A DNA stretch of 64,000 nucleotides from Ulota crispa. Lineage: Eukaryota > Streptophyta > Bryopsida > Orthotrichales > Orthotrichaceae. The notes under the pieces were generated by a model that was not told the DNA's origin, searched no databases, and worked only from the letters and a program-made list of their open reading frames with translations. The position numbers and the translations under genes are program-made. Positions 35,059 through 45,350 of this stretch are shown piece after piece (within the stretch, counting starts at the first letter, position 1; every line of letters starts with the position of its first letter). The stretch spans positions 2,294,001 to 2,358,000 of the forward strand of contig OY987250.1 in NCBI GenBank assembly GCA_963920765.1. Reading direction: 5' to 3'.

Positions 35059-35626
35059 TAAGATAGAAGCACCCATTCCCATACGGTCCCCAATTCCACA
35101 CCCTCTTTTGATGCTTTCACCACACACTATTTTGAACCCATAGTGGAGCAATGAACACTACTTGCACATGCAAATCTTGTCACATGTCACTTGCTAGGCT
35201 GCTTTGGGAGGGTTGGGATTGGGACCATCAAGTGTCATTATAGGAACACATCCAAGCAATATAAAGGTTAATCTAGAGTTGCTAATAGGGACCTTATGAG
35301 CTGCAGCTTTGTTTTTTAATATATCTACAAGGGAAACTGTCCAAAATGACAAGAACATGTCCAAATCAACATGGCTAAATTTGCATAAATTGCCCAATTT
35401 GACAGTCTTTTTGTCATTTTGGACACATTTAGTCAATTTGGACATGTCGATTAGGACACAATTTTTTGTAGTATATAAAATAATTTACAATACATTTTTC
35501 CACAAAAATTACGTCCCATGATAGCTTGTTGAAAGGCTAACCCTATGGATTTTTTTCTAGAATTTTCCAAGACCTTGATGTGCCCCTAAACCCTTAAATG
35601 GTTAGGTATGGGTGTGCCTACCTTAG
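35059..35626. mobile_element. Family L MITE, copy 2, with nested insertion
   Basis: Ends TAAGATAGAAGCACCCAT and ATGGGTGTGCCTACCTTA. The interior shares TGACATGTGACAAGATTTGC (complement) with 18714-19131. It is absent from the duplicate unit at ~35963, which marks the empty site. A CACTA-like element at 35322-35474 is inserted inside. Confidence 0.72.
35322..35474. mobile_element. CACTA-like MITE, family M copy 1 (nested)
   Basis: Left CTACAAGGGAAACTGTCC, right ATTTTTTGTAGTA: the CACTACAAG...CTTGTAGTG style of En/Spm ends, slightly eroded. Internal inverted arms with ACATGTCCAAATC. Second copy at 48566-48695. Confidence 0.65.
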
Positions 35627-36033
35627 TTCAAAAACCTCCCCAACCGCAATTGCATGGACTTAGGGATTAACTTAGATGTGTACCCTCATCACGGTGATAT
35701 CCAACAAGGGATATCAACTATCTTGGTGTCCTATACAATTGACGCACACACTCGGATTGCAACCCTTGGTTTGTCACCCTCTTTCCTCCACCAGGACTTC
35801 TTATTGGTAGCAAATGCCAATTCTACGGCAGCGTATGTACTATGCCCTATTGTCATTTATGAACTAACTTTTCAAATATACATATAGTTACATTATAAAT
35901 ATAGATAATAACCGGTGCAGGCTTGTGAAGCACCAAAAATTATTGGAAAATGCTAGATACTAACAAGTCAAGTTCAAAAACTTCCCCAACTACAATTGAA
36001 CAGACTTAGGGATTAATTTGGATGTGTACCTCA

Positions 36034-36152
36034 TTAGGGTTTAAATTTCTGGCAAATTCTAACAAGTTTCTATCACTGAAATTGCTTCCCTCCATATATT
36101 GTCCTATGTGGAGGGGACAGAGAAGCACTTATTCACCAGAAATTTAAACCTT
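36034..36152. mobile_element. Small foldback, ~120 bp
   Basis: Arms TTAGGGTTTAAATTTCTGG and CCAGAAATTTAAACCTT. Missing from the homologous position near 35690, so it is an insertion. Confidence 0.6.
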
Positions 36153-36306
36153 GACCCTCAGCATGTTGCTGATATCCAACAAGGGATATAAACTCTCCAG
36201 GTGTCCCACACCATTGACACAAACACACCCGGATTGCAACCCGTGGATTGATACCCTCTTCCCTCACCCGGTTCTCTCAAACACCTGATCTCTCTGGTTC
36301 ACTCTC

Positions 36307-36450
36307 TTGGCAGACCTCAGTTGCCTTTCCCCACGCCCAGCCATTTGCTTAGCAAATCTAAACAAACCAACTTTTCCTTTACTTCAGAAATCCGCATTAT
36401 CAATTTACACCTCCAAGGTTGTGAAAATCAAAGCCAGCGCGTCTGTACAG
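36307..36450 (+). pseudogene. Decayed 5' exon fragment, plastid-targeting-like, copy 2
   Basis: An open frame reads LADLSCLSPRPAICLANLNK followed by a Ser/Lys/Ala-rich stretch ending KASASVQ, then a good donor CAG|GTGAGTAAAG at 36451. The composition fits the end of a chloroplast transit peptide. There is no ATG in frame and no second exon in the following 2 kb. Homologous to ~26808-26970. Likely an orphan first exon left by duplication or transposon capture. Confidence 0.45.
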
Positions 36451-36689
36451 GTGAGTAAAGATACATATACACAGAAACTTTTTATTTTTTTTCCCTTCAC
36501 CTCATGTAGCAGAAGTGGACGCAGAAGGTTTAGGGTTTCGTCCTGTTCCATCTCTCATAAGCTATCAATCTGGAAAAAAAAATCCTCTTTCTTCGAATAC
36601 TCTTCTTCCTCTATCTCGACCGCGCATTCTCTACATTGAAATCGATGCATTTTATGACGGCTTCCATTTTACTTTATTTTGAGTTCTTG

Positions 36690-38626
36690 ATGTTGACCTA
36701 ATTTTCTGCCATTAGATTTTTAGGTTGAGGTGAGCATAGTTTCGAAGACGAGAGTAGACAGATTTATATGTTGTGGTGAATGAATAAGGATATCAATGCA
36801 CGGAAGAAATTTTCTACTTGGATGCCGTATGCAAGCGCAATATTTTTTAGGGAAAGTATCAAAAATGCCCCTCAGTTCTTTCAAAATATCAAATATACCC
36901 CTGTATTATCTGAAACATCAATTATACCCCTACTTTTGTGTCAAAATATCAATTATACCCTTAGTTGTATTTAAAAACATCTAATATCTTTACTATTTTG
37001 TACTTCTTTAGAACAAATTTTTGTAAATATTGGGATGCCAATGAAAACTACAAAATCTGCATGCAAATTGCCCATAAGTAAAATCTTTGTGGCAAGTTTA
37101 ATATAGGGTTTTTGCATTTAAGTTTATTGTGGCCATGTATTGACTAATCTTTCTCACTGCCTTTGGTGCAAATGTGACTTACAAAAATTTCAGCAAAAAG
37201 GCATAACAAAATTAAGAATATTAGTTGTTTTGAAGATAACTAGGGGTATAATTGATATTTTGACACAAAACCAGGGGTATATTTGATATTTTGAAAGAAT
37301 GGAGGGGCATTTTTGATATTTTCCCTATTTTTTATTGGTTTCGGTATTTCCGACAGTGCATGAAGGGATGGACACCAGCTAAGCGTCTGGTGATGTGGCA
37401 CTTTGGCTTGAATTTTAGGCATTTTTTACGGCGGTATGCGTTGTTGCGAATTGACACAATGCGGTGTCGACCTAATTTTTCTGCCATTAGGTTTTAAGGT
37501 CCGGGATGAGCATAGTTTTTGTGACTAGAGTAGTCAGATTGTCTTTATTTTGGTGAATGAATAAGGATATCAGTCCTTGAAAGAAACTTGCTATTTGGAT
37601 GCTGTGTGTAAATGCAGTGTTGTCTTGGTTTAGGTATTCGACAATATGATGAAGGATGTATATACACCAACTAAACGTCTGGTCATGTGGCACTTGGGCT
37701 TGAACTTTAGGTATTCTACGACGATCTGCGTTGTTGCGAATTTGAGACATTGCGGTGTTGACCTAATTTTCTGCCCGTTAGGTTTTTAGGTCGGGGTGAG
37801 CATAGTTCCTATGACGAGAGTAGACAGATTTATATGTTGTGGTGAATGAATAAGGATATCAATGCACGGAAGAAATTTGTTATTTGGATACCGTATGCAA
37901 ACGCAATATTTTTTACTGGTTTTGGTATTTTTGACAATTTGATGAAGGGATGTACCTACACCAGCTAAAGCTCTGTTCATGTGGCACTTTGGCTTGAACT
38001 TTAGGTATCTTACAACGATCTCCGCGCTGTTACGAATTTGACACAATACGGTACTGACCTAATTTTCTGCCATTAGGTTTGATTGGTCGGGGTGAGCATA
38101 GTTCCTAAAACAATATTAGTCATATTTTTTATTTTGGCGAATGAAGGAGGATATCAGTCCTTGGAAGAAACTTGCCATTTGGATGCTATGTGTAAACGCA
38201 ATGTTGTCTTGGTTTTGGTGTTCGACAATATGATGAAGGGATGTACGTACACCAGCTAAATGTCTAGTCATGTGGCACTTTGGTTTGAACTTTAGATATC
38301 TTAAGACAATCGGCATTGTTACGAATTTGACACAATGCGGTGTTAACCTAATTTTCTGCCATTAGGTTTTTAGGTCGGGGTGAGCTTAGTTTTTGTGAAG
38401 AGAGTAGTCAGGTTTTTTCTGTTTTGGCGAATGAATATGGATATCAATGCTTGGAAGGAATTTACTATTTGGCTGCCGTATGCAAACGCAATGTTTTCTT
38501 GGCTTCAGTATTTTTGATAATTGATGAATGGATGTACATACACCAGCTAAACATCTGTTCATGTGGCACTCTTGATTTGAACTTTAGGTATCTTAAGACG
38601 ATCTGCGTTGTTTCGAATTTGACACA
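36690..38626 (+). repeat. ~290-bp tandem array upstream of RIOX1, five units
   Basis: Units start near CTAATTTTCTGCCATTAGG at about 36699, 37471, 37762, 38059 and 38350. Each contains GGATATCA, GGATGTA, CTCATGTGGCACTT-type and GACACAATGCGG words. The first unit is split by a Mutator-like MITE (36850-37325). The last unit ends at GACACAATGCGG, whose ATG is the RIOX1 start. The array therefore supplies promoter or leader sequence for that gene. Confidence 0.85.
36850..37325. mobile_element. Mutator-like foldback MITE, family B
   Basis: Arms GGGAAAGTATCAAAAATGCC and GGCATTTTTGATATTTTCCC. Perfect 9-bp duplication TATTTTTTA (36841-36849, 37326-37334). The uninterrupted tandem units provide the empty site. 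Confidence 0.9.
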
Positions 38627-41600
38627 ATGCGGAATGTGAAGAAGGCGAAGCACGGACCAGTTCTGCCACCATTGGATATTCCACAGGAGGATGAAGAGGA
38701 CAGTGAAGTGGAGGAAGAGATGGAGGGGGAGGAGGAGGACAACAAGGATGGATCCATGAGCGTGCAAGAGGAGGAGGAGGAGTTTGATCCGGAGGCTGTG
38801 AAGTACATCGAAGAGTTCAAGATTGAAGTGATGGAGGATTCTGGGAAACAATGTGACGCAAAAGGAGTGGCGATGGCGAAGGATTTGAGTGCAGGAGCAC
38901 CGCAGCGGTTCCTGGAGTGGCTGGTGCGTCCGTTGAAACTCGAGCGTTTCCAGGAGGAGTTTTGGGAGCGGAGGCCGTTTCTGATCCAGAGGCCCAAGAA
39001 TCGGAACTACTATAATGGAATCTTCAACAAAGACACCATTGAAAAGCTTCTGGAGAGTCATGAATTGAAGTACGTCCTCTTGATGTATTTTTGGCTTCTC
39101 GCTTCTTCTTTTGCGATTTGTAATCTTTCTTCTGGATTCACCTTTGCTATCATCAGTACTTTGCATTACAATTTAATTGAGGCCGAAGAATCGGAACTAC
39201 TACAATGGAATCTTCAACAAAGATACCATTGAAAAGCTTCTGGAGAGTCATGAATTGAAGTACGTCCCCTTGATGTATTTTTGGCTTCTCGCTTCTGCAC
39301 TTGCCATTTGTGGTTTTTCTTCTGGATTCACCTTTGCTGTCATCAGTACTTTGCACTGCAATTTAATTGTTTGATAGCAACATTTATTGCTAAATCTGAT
39401 CTTAAAAAATCGGGAAAACTTCATGGGTACCTCTGAAGTTTGCAATGTTTTCATAGATACCCCTGCTTTTTCAGAAATATCACAAACACCCTTGGACCAA
39501 AAAATTAAGGCGTTTATTTTGTTATGCATGTCACTTCCTTCTCCCTTTGTGCGCACACTACTTCTTTCTTGTTATGCGTGCGCACAAAGGATGAAGGGAA
39601 GTGGCATGCACAACAAAACAAACGCCTAAATTATTTTGGTCCAAGGGTATTTGTGATATTTCTGAAAAAACAGGGGTATTTATGAAAATATGGCAAACTT
39701 TAGGGGTATCCATGAAATTCTCCCTACTTTGCGCTACAAATTAATTGTTCGATAGCAACACTTATTCATAAATTTGATCTCAAAAAATATTACTGCTCTG
39801 GCCCAGAACGAAGTTGTGGTTTGTAGCTTTAAGGCTGAAGGAAACCACGACTTTTATTTGGGGCAGAGGAATATTTTGAAATGTGACATTCTTAACCCTA
39901 TCTTTTCCATTGAATATTACATAGATTCGTTATATAACACAACTTGGAGGAATGTGTTGAAGGAGGTCTGCAAACATAATCAGATTTTGAAGTTTTTATT
40001 TTGTTTTTACGGTTACTTTCTATCATCGGTTTTTTTATATAGAACCTGAAACCTAGACTTTCAGATAATGTACTGAGAGTAATTAAACGACATTTGTTGG
40101 TGTTTCTATGAACTGTGACAACGTATTGCTTTGCAATCGTTATAACGCTTACATCCATGAACTCATTTTTGCAAGTCCGGTTATGAATGAAAAGAGCCGT
40201 AATTTTTTACTGAAATATATTTGATGCTTTTTTAAATACTATTGCAAAGTAGTTTTTATAATCTGAACTGTTTTATACGTTGACCAACCTTGGAAAGTAT
40301 AAAGAAAAAAGTTGGGATCGAAGAAACATGTGACTAACAAAGCCCAGGAAGTAAGTCCAAATCTGTGAGTCGTCCAACATCTGGACCTGGGCAGCATAAT
40401 CTACATGACTTATGTGACGATTATCCATTTTATTTTTTGATCACTGATATCTATGAACCTCTTCTTTGCACTTATTTAGATCTGAGCTCAATGTAGTGTA
40501 GAAGTTTTTAAAAAGTGATGACATTTTTCTGATGGGAATTGATATATGTACCTCATCCTTTTGACTATTCTACCACACTTACTATGTTTGGCTAATAATA
40601 CTTATGATACTATAGTAGGTGTGGACCACGGACAAGACATCACTAAATTGAAAACACAACCTGGCATATAAGTTGTAACTTCTACTTCGTTTTTCAACTC
40701 TAGATCTTGCTCATAGTATCAATTAAAATATCTAAGTTATGCTAAGTTTGATTTAAATCTTTTAATCAATACTATGAGCAGGATCTAGAGTTGAAAACCA
40801 AAGTTGAAGTTACAATTTCTATGTCAGATTCTATTTTCAATTTAGTGATGTTCTGTCTGTGGTCCACACCTACTATAATATCATAAGTATTGGTCAAATA
40901 TAGTAAGTGTGGTAAAGTAGTCAATAGGGTGTGGTACATATATCAATTCCCTTTTCTGATTTATGCTGTTTTTTGTTATTGTGAATGGAATATGCATTTC
41001 TATACTGAGTTGATTCTTTTGTTTTTTTCTTGTGTTTTGTTAACAGATATGGACACAATATAGATGTGACTAAGTACGACATTGATGGTGGTCGATCGAC
41101 GTATTCCTCGGAAACAGCCGCCACGTCATCTAAAGTATGGTCGAAATATTCGGACGGGTGGTCAGTGCGAATTCTGCATCCACAAAGGTGGTGTGACCCA
41201 GTGTTCATGATCCTTTCTGCTTTTGAGCGGTACTGGGGCTCTGTAGCAGGCTGCAATGCTTATCTCACCCCCGCTGGTTCCCAAGGATTTAGCCCACACT
41301 ACGACGACATTGAAGCGTTTGTGATCCAAACGGAAGGGAAGAAACGATGGAAAGTGTACAAGCCCCGGAACCCGGTTGAAGCTCTTCCCCGGTTCTCCAG
41401 CCCCAATTTCGAACAAGGTGACATTGGCGAGCCCATTCTGGATGTGGATTTGGAACCTGGAGACATTTTGTAAGTTTTCCCTCTTTGCACATCACTCTGG
41501 AAGCTTGTTACTCCCTTTGTACCTCTAAAAACGTCCAAAAAGCTTCCTTGCAAAGGATGAACTATGTTTTTAGTCTTTGTGCTAGTGGCACATGCATTCT

Positions 41601-44029
41601 AGAGTCAATAATACCATCTACCAAGTGTATGCAAAATCTCCAGCTTTGATATTGCTGTTTGGGCACCCAAATTCCATGCAAAAAGTACCATAGGCCAGCT
41701 CCTTATTATTGATGATTTAAAGATTAGTAGCAACAATGGTACCTCATATGGGCAAGGCCAAGTTTTTTAGGAGAGGAATGCTCTCTAATTGCTTAACTTG
41801 CCCCCATGAGATTATTGAACATGGCAAACGCTTTCTCAGCTTTTGAAATTAGCAAAAGGGAGCTTTTTAGTGGTAAAATAACTGTGTTTGTTTTGGAGCT
41901 TTTTAGAGGGACAGAGGGAGTATGTTTTGAGACTATTTTTTGTGTTGGATCTTTTCACACCTTTGAAGAGCTTGGAAGGGATAGTTTGAATCTTGCAAAG
42001 TGAAGTTGCTGACCCTTGTTTTGGTGGAAGAGTTCGGGTGCATCTCTAATGAACAACACTTTGTTTTAATGTTGCGTAGTGGGTCAGTCACAAATCTGAA
42101 ATAGTTTTGACTTTAAGGATAATTCTATTCTGGTGAAAGCTATCATGGTAATTGCTGTCTGGACTAAGGTTAATCCTAAAATCGTAAAGTACACATTGGA
42201 AGCTCATATGTCATTACGATAGCTTTCAAAGCATCTTTCTTTTGGCTATAGATGAGGGGTGTCATTTTTTTCTACGTTTTGTACTTGGAGCGTCGTAAAT
42301 GGTTAATGTCAACTCCTATAGAGATCAACGCAGCTTGTTTTGGCCATTTAAGGCAGTATTTGGTGGTTCAATTACCGCCAAAAACTTAAGGACGGTATGA
42401 TACATAACGTCATTGAACTCACCAAACAATCCTTAGTCTATAGCAACGTTTGAATTGTGTAGTTTGAGATCTATACCAACAGGGGTATCAGAGCGCTAGA
42501 TTTCTAAGTAAGGACTTTTTTTCTGCGGCTTGGTATACTGCACATATGGGATTGTGGGGCCAGGGTAGAAAAGTGCAGATTTTCACCATGCAGAAGACGT
42601 AGGAGTTCAAAAATTAACTACCGGGAAATTGAATTTGATAATTTTGAATTCATGTTTAGACTCATGAGGCCAGGCCACACCGAAATAAACTGGCATTCTA
42701 AAACGGCTTTTTGTAAAAAATAGTTGGCAGTATTTTATTTTTTGTGTAGAAGTAGATTCTCTGAATATTTACTTCCAATTTTTTGGTCTGTTTTAAACAG
42801 GCAGTTTTGAGTGTGTTCACAAACCAACGTCTCCAACCTCCTGCCCTTCACTGGTGGAGAGGTTGTCTTTTGACCTGTGTGGTCTTAGGCAACAAACCGT
42901 CATGTACTCAAGAATCTTGGAAGGAGATAATATTGACCAACTATAAAAATAGGGGGGGGGGGGGGGGGCGGGGGAGGTTCTCACATTTGACTTTTGTTTG
43001 TTAAGAAAAGCTGAGCTTTTGCACCCTGGCCCCACAAACATGTATGTGCAGAATACCAAGCCTTCTTTTGCCTTTCTTTTTATTTTGATCCTTTTAGGGC
43101 CAACTTTCATGGCCTTCTTGCAAAGTACTTGCCAGAACACCATTTCCAATGGTATTCCAACGCACTTACCATGCATGCTTCCGCAACTCTTTTTGCCTAT
43201 TTCTGCAGTTTTCCGATTCTGATAACAACATGAAAACTTGGCCCTTAGTAGTTTTGAAAAATCTGGATGTGGCAGGTACATGCCGAGAGGCACCATTCAC
43301 CAAGCCAAAGCCTCACTGGACACGCACTCCCTCCACGTCACAGTCTCCGTAGGACAACGCAACTGCTGGGGAGACTTCCTGGAGCTGGCCATGCCGAGAG
43401 CTCTGGAGCTTGCAAGCGAAGACCACATCCTGCTCCGCGAGAGCCTGCCTCGTGGCTACGCAGACTACATGGGCGTGGCACACTCGGACGAACAGGACCA
43501 CCCCGCCCGAGCAGCATTCCTTGAAAAAGTAATGGAGTGCATGGCCATTGTGTCCCAGAGCATCCCTTGGGACTCCGCTGCCGATCAACTCGCTGTCAAA
43601 TTCCTCCAAGCCAGGCTGCCATTACCTCTACAACAACATCAGCATCAGCAACAGCAGCAGCAGGAGCAAGAAGGGTTGAAAAAGGTGAATATTACTGGCA
43701 ATTCGAAGGTGAAGGTTACTGGCAATTCCAAGGTGAGGCTTGTTGCTCCTGATGTTGCAAGGCTTGTGGTGGAAGGGGACTCTGTGGTGGTGTACCATAT
43801 GTTGAAAAACTCCAGAGATGCGCATAACGAGGGTGACCAGGAGGAAGCCGAGGACGACCTGGAGCCTGGGAAGCGCGTCGTGTTCTCCTGGGAAGTGGCT
43901 CCTGCTCTTGAAGAGCTTTTATCCGCGTTTCCCAAGCCTGTGGAGGTGTCGTCTCTCGCTGTGGAGGGGGATGAATGTATCTCCCTTGTTGCTGAATTGT
44001 GCGACCTTGGTATTCTTGTGAAAGTATGA
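38627..44029 (+). CDS. RIOX1: RIOX1/NO66-type JmjC ribosomal oxygenase
   Basis: A nuclear or nucleolar Fe(II)/2-oxoglutarate oxygenase. The family hydroxylates a histidine of ribosomal protein uL2 and has been linked to histone demethylation. Three exons (38627-39069, 41047-41469, 43276-44029; phase 2 at both junctions) give 539 aa. Residues 1-70 are very acidic with poly-Glu. The JmjC core shows the iron triad H232-x-D234 (FSPHYDDIEAF) and H297 (GTIHQAK). The 65-residue spacing equals that of human NO66 (340/405). The C-terminal half is the dimerisation/winged-helix region. It has a lineage-looking insertion with a His/Gln tract (CAG/CAA repeats at ~43635-43670) and a duplicated KVTGNSKV-type octapeptide. 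An in-frame TAA upstream (~38591) fixes the start. A 190-bp duplication follows exon 1, and intron 1-2 contain MITEs. Confidence 0.93.
38989..39369 (+). repeat. Tandem duplication of exon 1 end and intron 1 start (RIOX1)
   Basis: 38989-39178 and 39180-39369 are ~90% identical. The duplicate carries the last ~80 nt of exon 1, including a second intact donor (TTGAA|GTACGTCC at ~39260), followed by the same intron start. Reading through is out of frame, so I treat it as a decoy. A third, partial copy of the trailing part is at 39725-39788. Confidence 0.82.
39412..39724. mobile_element. Family A foldback MITE, copy 5
   Basis: Arms GGGAAAACTTCATGGGTACC and GGTATCCATGAAATTCTCCC. No 9-bp duplication. 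Instead ~63-bp host repeats lie on both sides (39347-39411, 39725-39788). In RIOX1 intron 1. Confidence 0.82.
40534..40951. mobile_element. Mutator-like foldback MITE, family D copy 1
   Basis: Ends GGGAATTGATATATGTACC and GGTACATATATCAATTCCC. Perfect 9-bp duplication TTTTCTGAT on both sides. In RIOX1 intron 1, just upstream of exon 2. Sister copy 57902-58311. Confidence 0.9.
41509..41922. mobile_element. Stowaway-like MITE, complete
   Basis: TACTCCCTTTGTACCTCTAA at the left and AGAGGGACAGAGGGAGTA at the right, with TA target duplication. In RIOX1 intron 2. The first 160 bp of the window are the end of another copy. Confidence 0.85.
42952..42973 (+). repeat. Poly-G run in RIOX1 intron 2
   Basis: Seventeen consecutive G, one C, then five G. 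A strong G-quadruplex candidate on the sense strand, unlike anything else in this AT-rich window. Confidence 0.8.
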
Positions 44030-44431
44030 AGCTGACACGGTGGTACTACTTTTTTGTACTTCGTGGTTTAGGGTTTTGGGGTTTAGGGTTTGGAGTTTTA
44101 GGGTTTAGAGCAGTACAGAGAAACCTTGATGCTGCTCTTATTCTCTAGCTCTTTGCACTTCTTGCAACGTAAGCATAGAAGTATGGAGATCAGATTTGGA
44201 GATTTAGGGTTTTTCACCTGCCGGTATGGTCTCTGAGTCTTAGGGTTTCATGATTAGTACATCCAATTTGAGTGAATATCATATTATTGGATATAGAAAG
44301 TTTGAGTGCCGCAAAATTCGAGAGTAGAACGATTGTTGAGAATTAGCGGTATTAACTTATGGCTCTGCAAGGGCAAGTCTTGTATGGAGCCGCTCTTCTC
44401 TAAACTTGCAAGCACCATGTTGCTAGTGCCA
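44030..44431. other. RIOX1 3' region with telomere-like words
   Basis: Degenerate TTTAGGG/TTAGGG words cluster at 44066-44112 and 44200-44250. Probable 3' UTR. No gene. Confidence 0.45.
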
Positions 44432-44664
44432 TTAACCCTTAAAGGACTGAGCGTGCCGCTGCGACCAGTACAATACGGAATTTTTTTTTGTATTTGGAAT
44501 GGATCCACACCTCTACTACATTTGAGATCAACAAAGAAGTTGGAGAATAGATCAAAGCGGTTCTAGTGAGCTACTTAAGATCCCAAATTAAAACTTCTTA
44601 CTGGTAGCAAATACCGATTATACGGCAACGTATATACTATGCCCTATGGTCCTTTAAGGGTTAA
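44432..44664. mobile_element. TTAA-flanked MITE (subfamily c)
   Basis: TTAACCCTTAAAGGACT and GTCCTTTAAGGGTTAA; TTAA on both sides. Shares its interior with 34722-34956 and 18072-18321. Confidence 0.8.
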
Positions 44665-44798
44665 TACAGTAATCTGTTTTTCATTATCACTTTCCTCACA
44701 GATTCAAACAAGAGTTGCTTGAGCAATGCTATTCATCATGTTTTAAACAGGAGTCTCTAGTCTTACACAAGTGTACTAAATAAGAACCGGCTTTCATG

Positions 44799-45163
44799 TT
44801 AACCCTTAAACTTTGAGGAGGACAAAAAATGTCCTCCGGCTCTGAAAAAAGATTTTGTGATTCAAAAAAAATCATTTTTCATCTGATTTTTTTTCAGAAG
44901 TGACCATAAACACATGGTTCATCATGGAAGACAAAATATTACCTCTTGAGATGCATTCATTTTTTTTGTAACCCAAATTGTGACACAATTCATAAACATG
45001 GTGCTAGCTCCCAAGCTGCCATTCTTGCAATTTTCATGAGGGCACCATGCATTGTTGACTTTTCCAACTTTTGAAACAATACTACTAGTGCCCATGTGCA
45101 AAACACTATAGACTGCTACAAGCAAGGCAAGCCACGGTGATCCATCTGTTCTTTAAAGGTTAA
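44799..45163. mobile_element. TTAA-flanked MITE (subfamily b)
   Basis: TTAACCCTTAAACTTTG and TTCTTTAAAGGTTAA with TTAA at both ends. An 18-bp host repeat (AAGAACCGGCTTTCAT / AAGAACCAACTTTCAT) also flanks it. Related to 2489 and 47028 copies. Confidence 0.77.
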
Positions 45164-45350
45164 GAACCAACTTTCATATTGCATTGGAATTGAAAAACTG
45201 TGAGAAGTCATGGAAGTGTGCTGGAAAATAAACAATACTGGAAATGGTGCTCCTAACAAGTTTCTTGCACAAAAAGCACTACAAAATTTGGGAGCTAGTT
45301 GAAAGAAAGTTTACCCTAAAATAATACAAGGAAAATCTGTCGAACCTAAC

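Larger units (their letters stand above)
34889..36265. repeat. Tandem duplication with a MITE in one unit only
   Basis: 34889-35795 is repeated as 35796-36265. The first ~160 bp (AGCAAATGCCAATTCTA through GCTTGTGAAGCAC) and the last part (TTCAAAAAC, ACTTAGGGATTAA, CAACAAGGGATAT) match. Unit 2 lacks the family L element present in unit 1 but gained the small foldback at 36034-36152. Confidence 0.72.

Noticed and set aside
38465-39166. 233-codon minus-strand frame
   Set aside because: Shadow of the purine-rich (GAG/GAT-rich) RIOX1 exon 1 on the opposite strand.
42817-43296. 159-codon minus-strand frame
   Set aside because: Runs across the poly-G tract and RIOX1 intron 2; repetitive composition and no motif.
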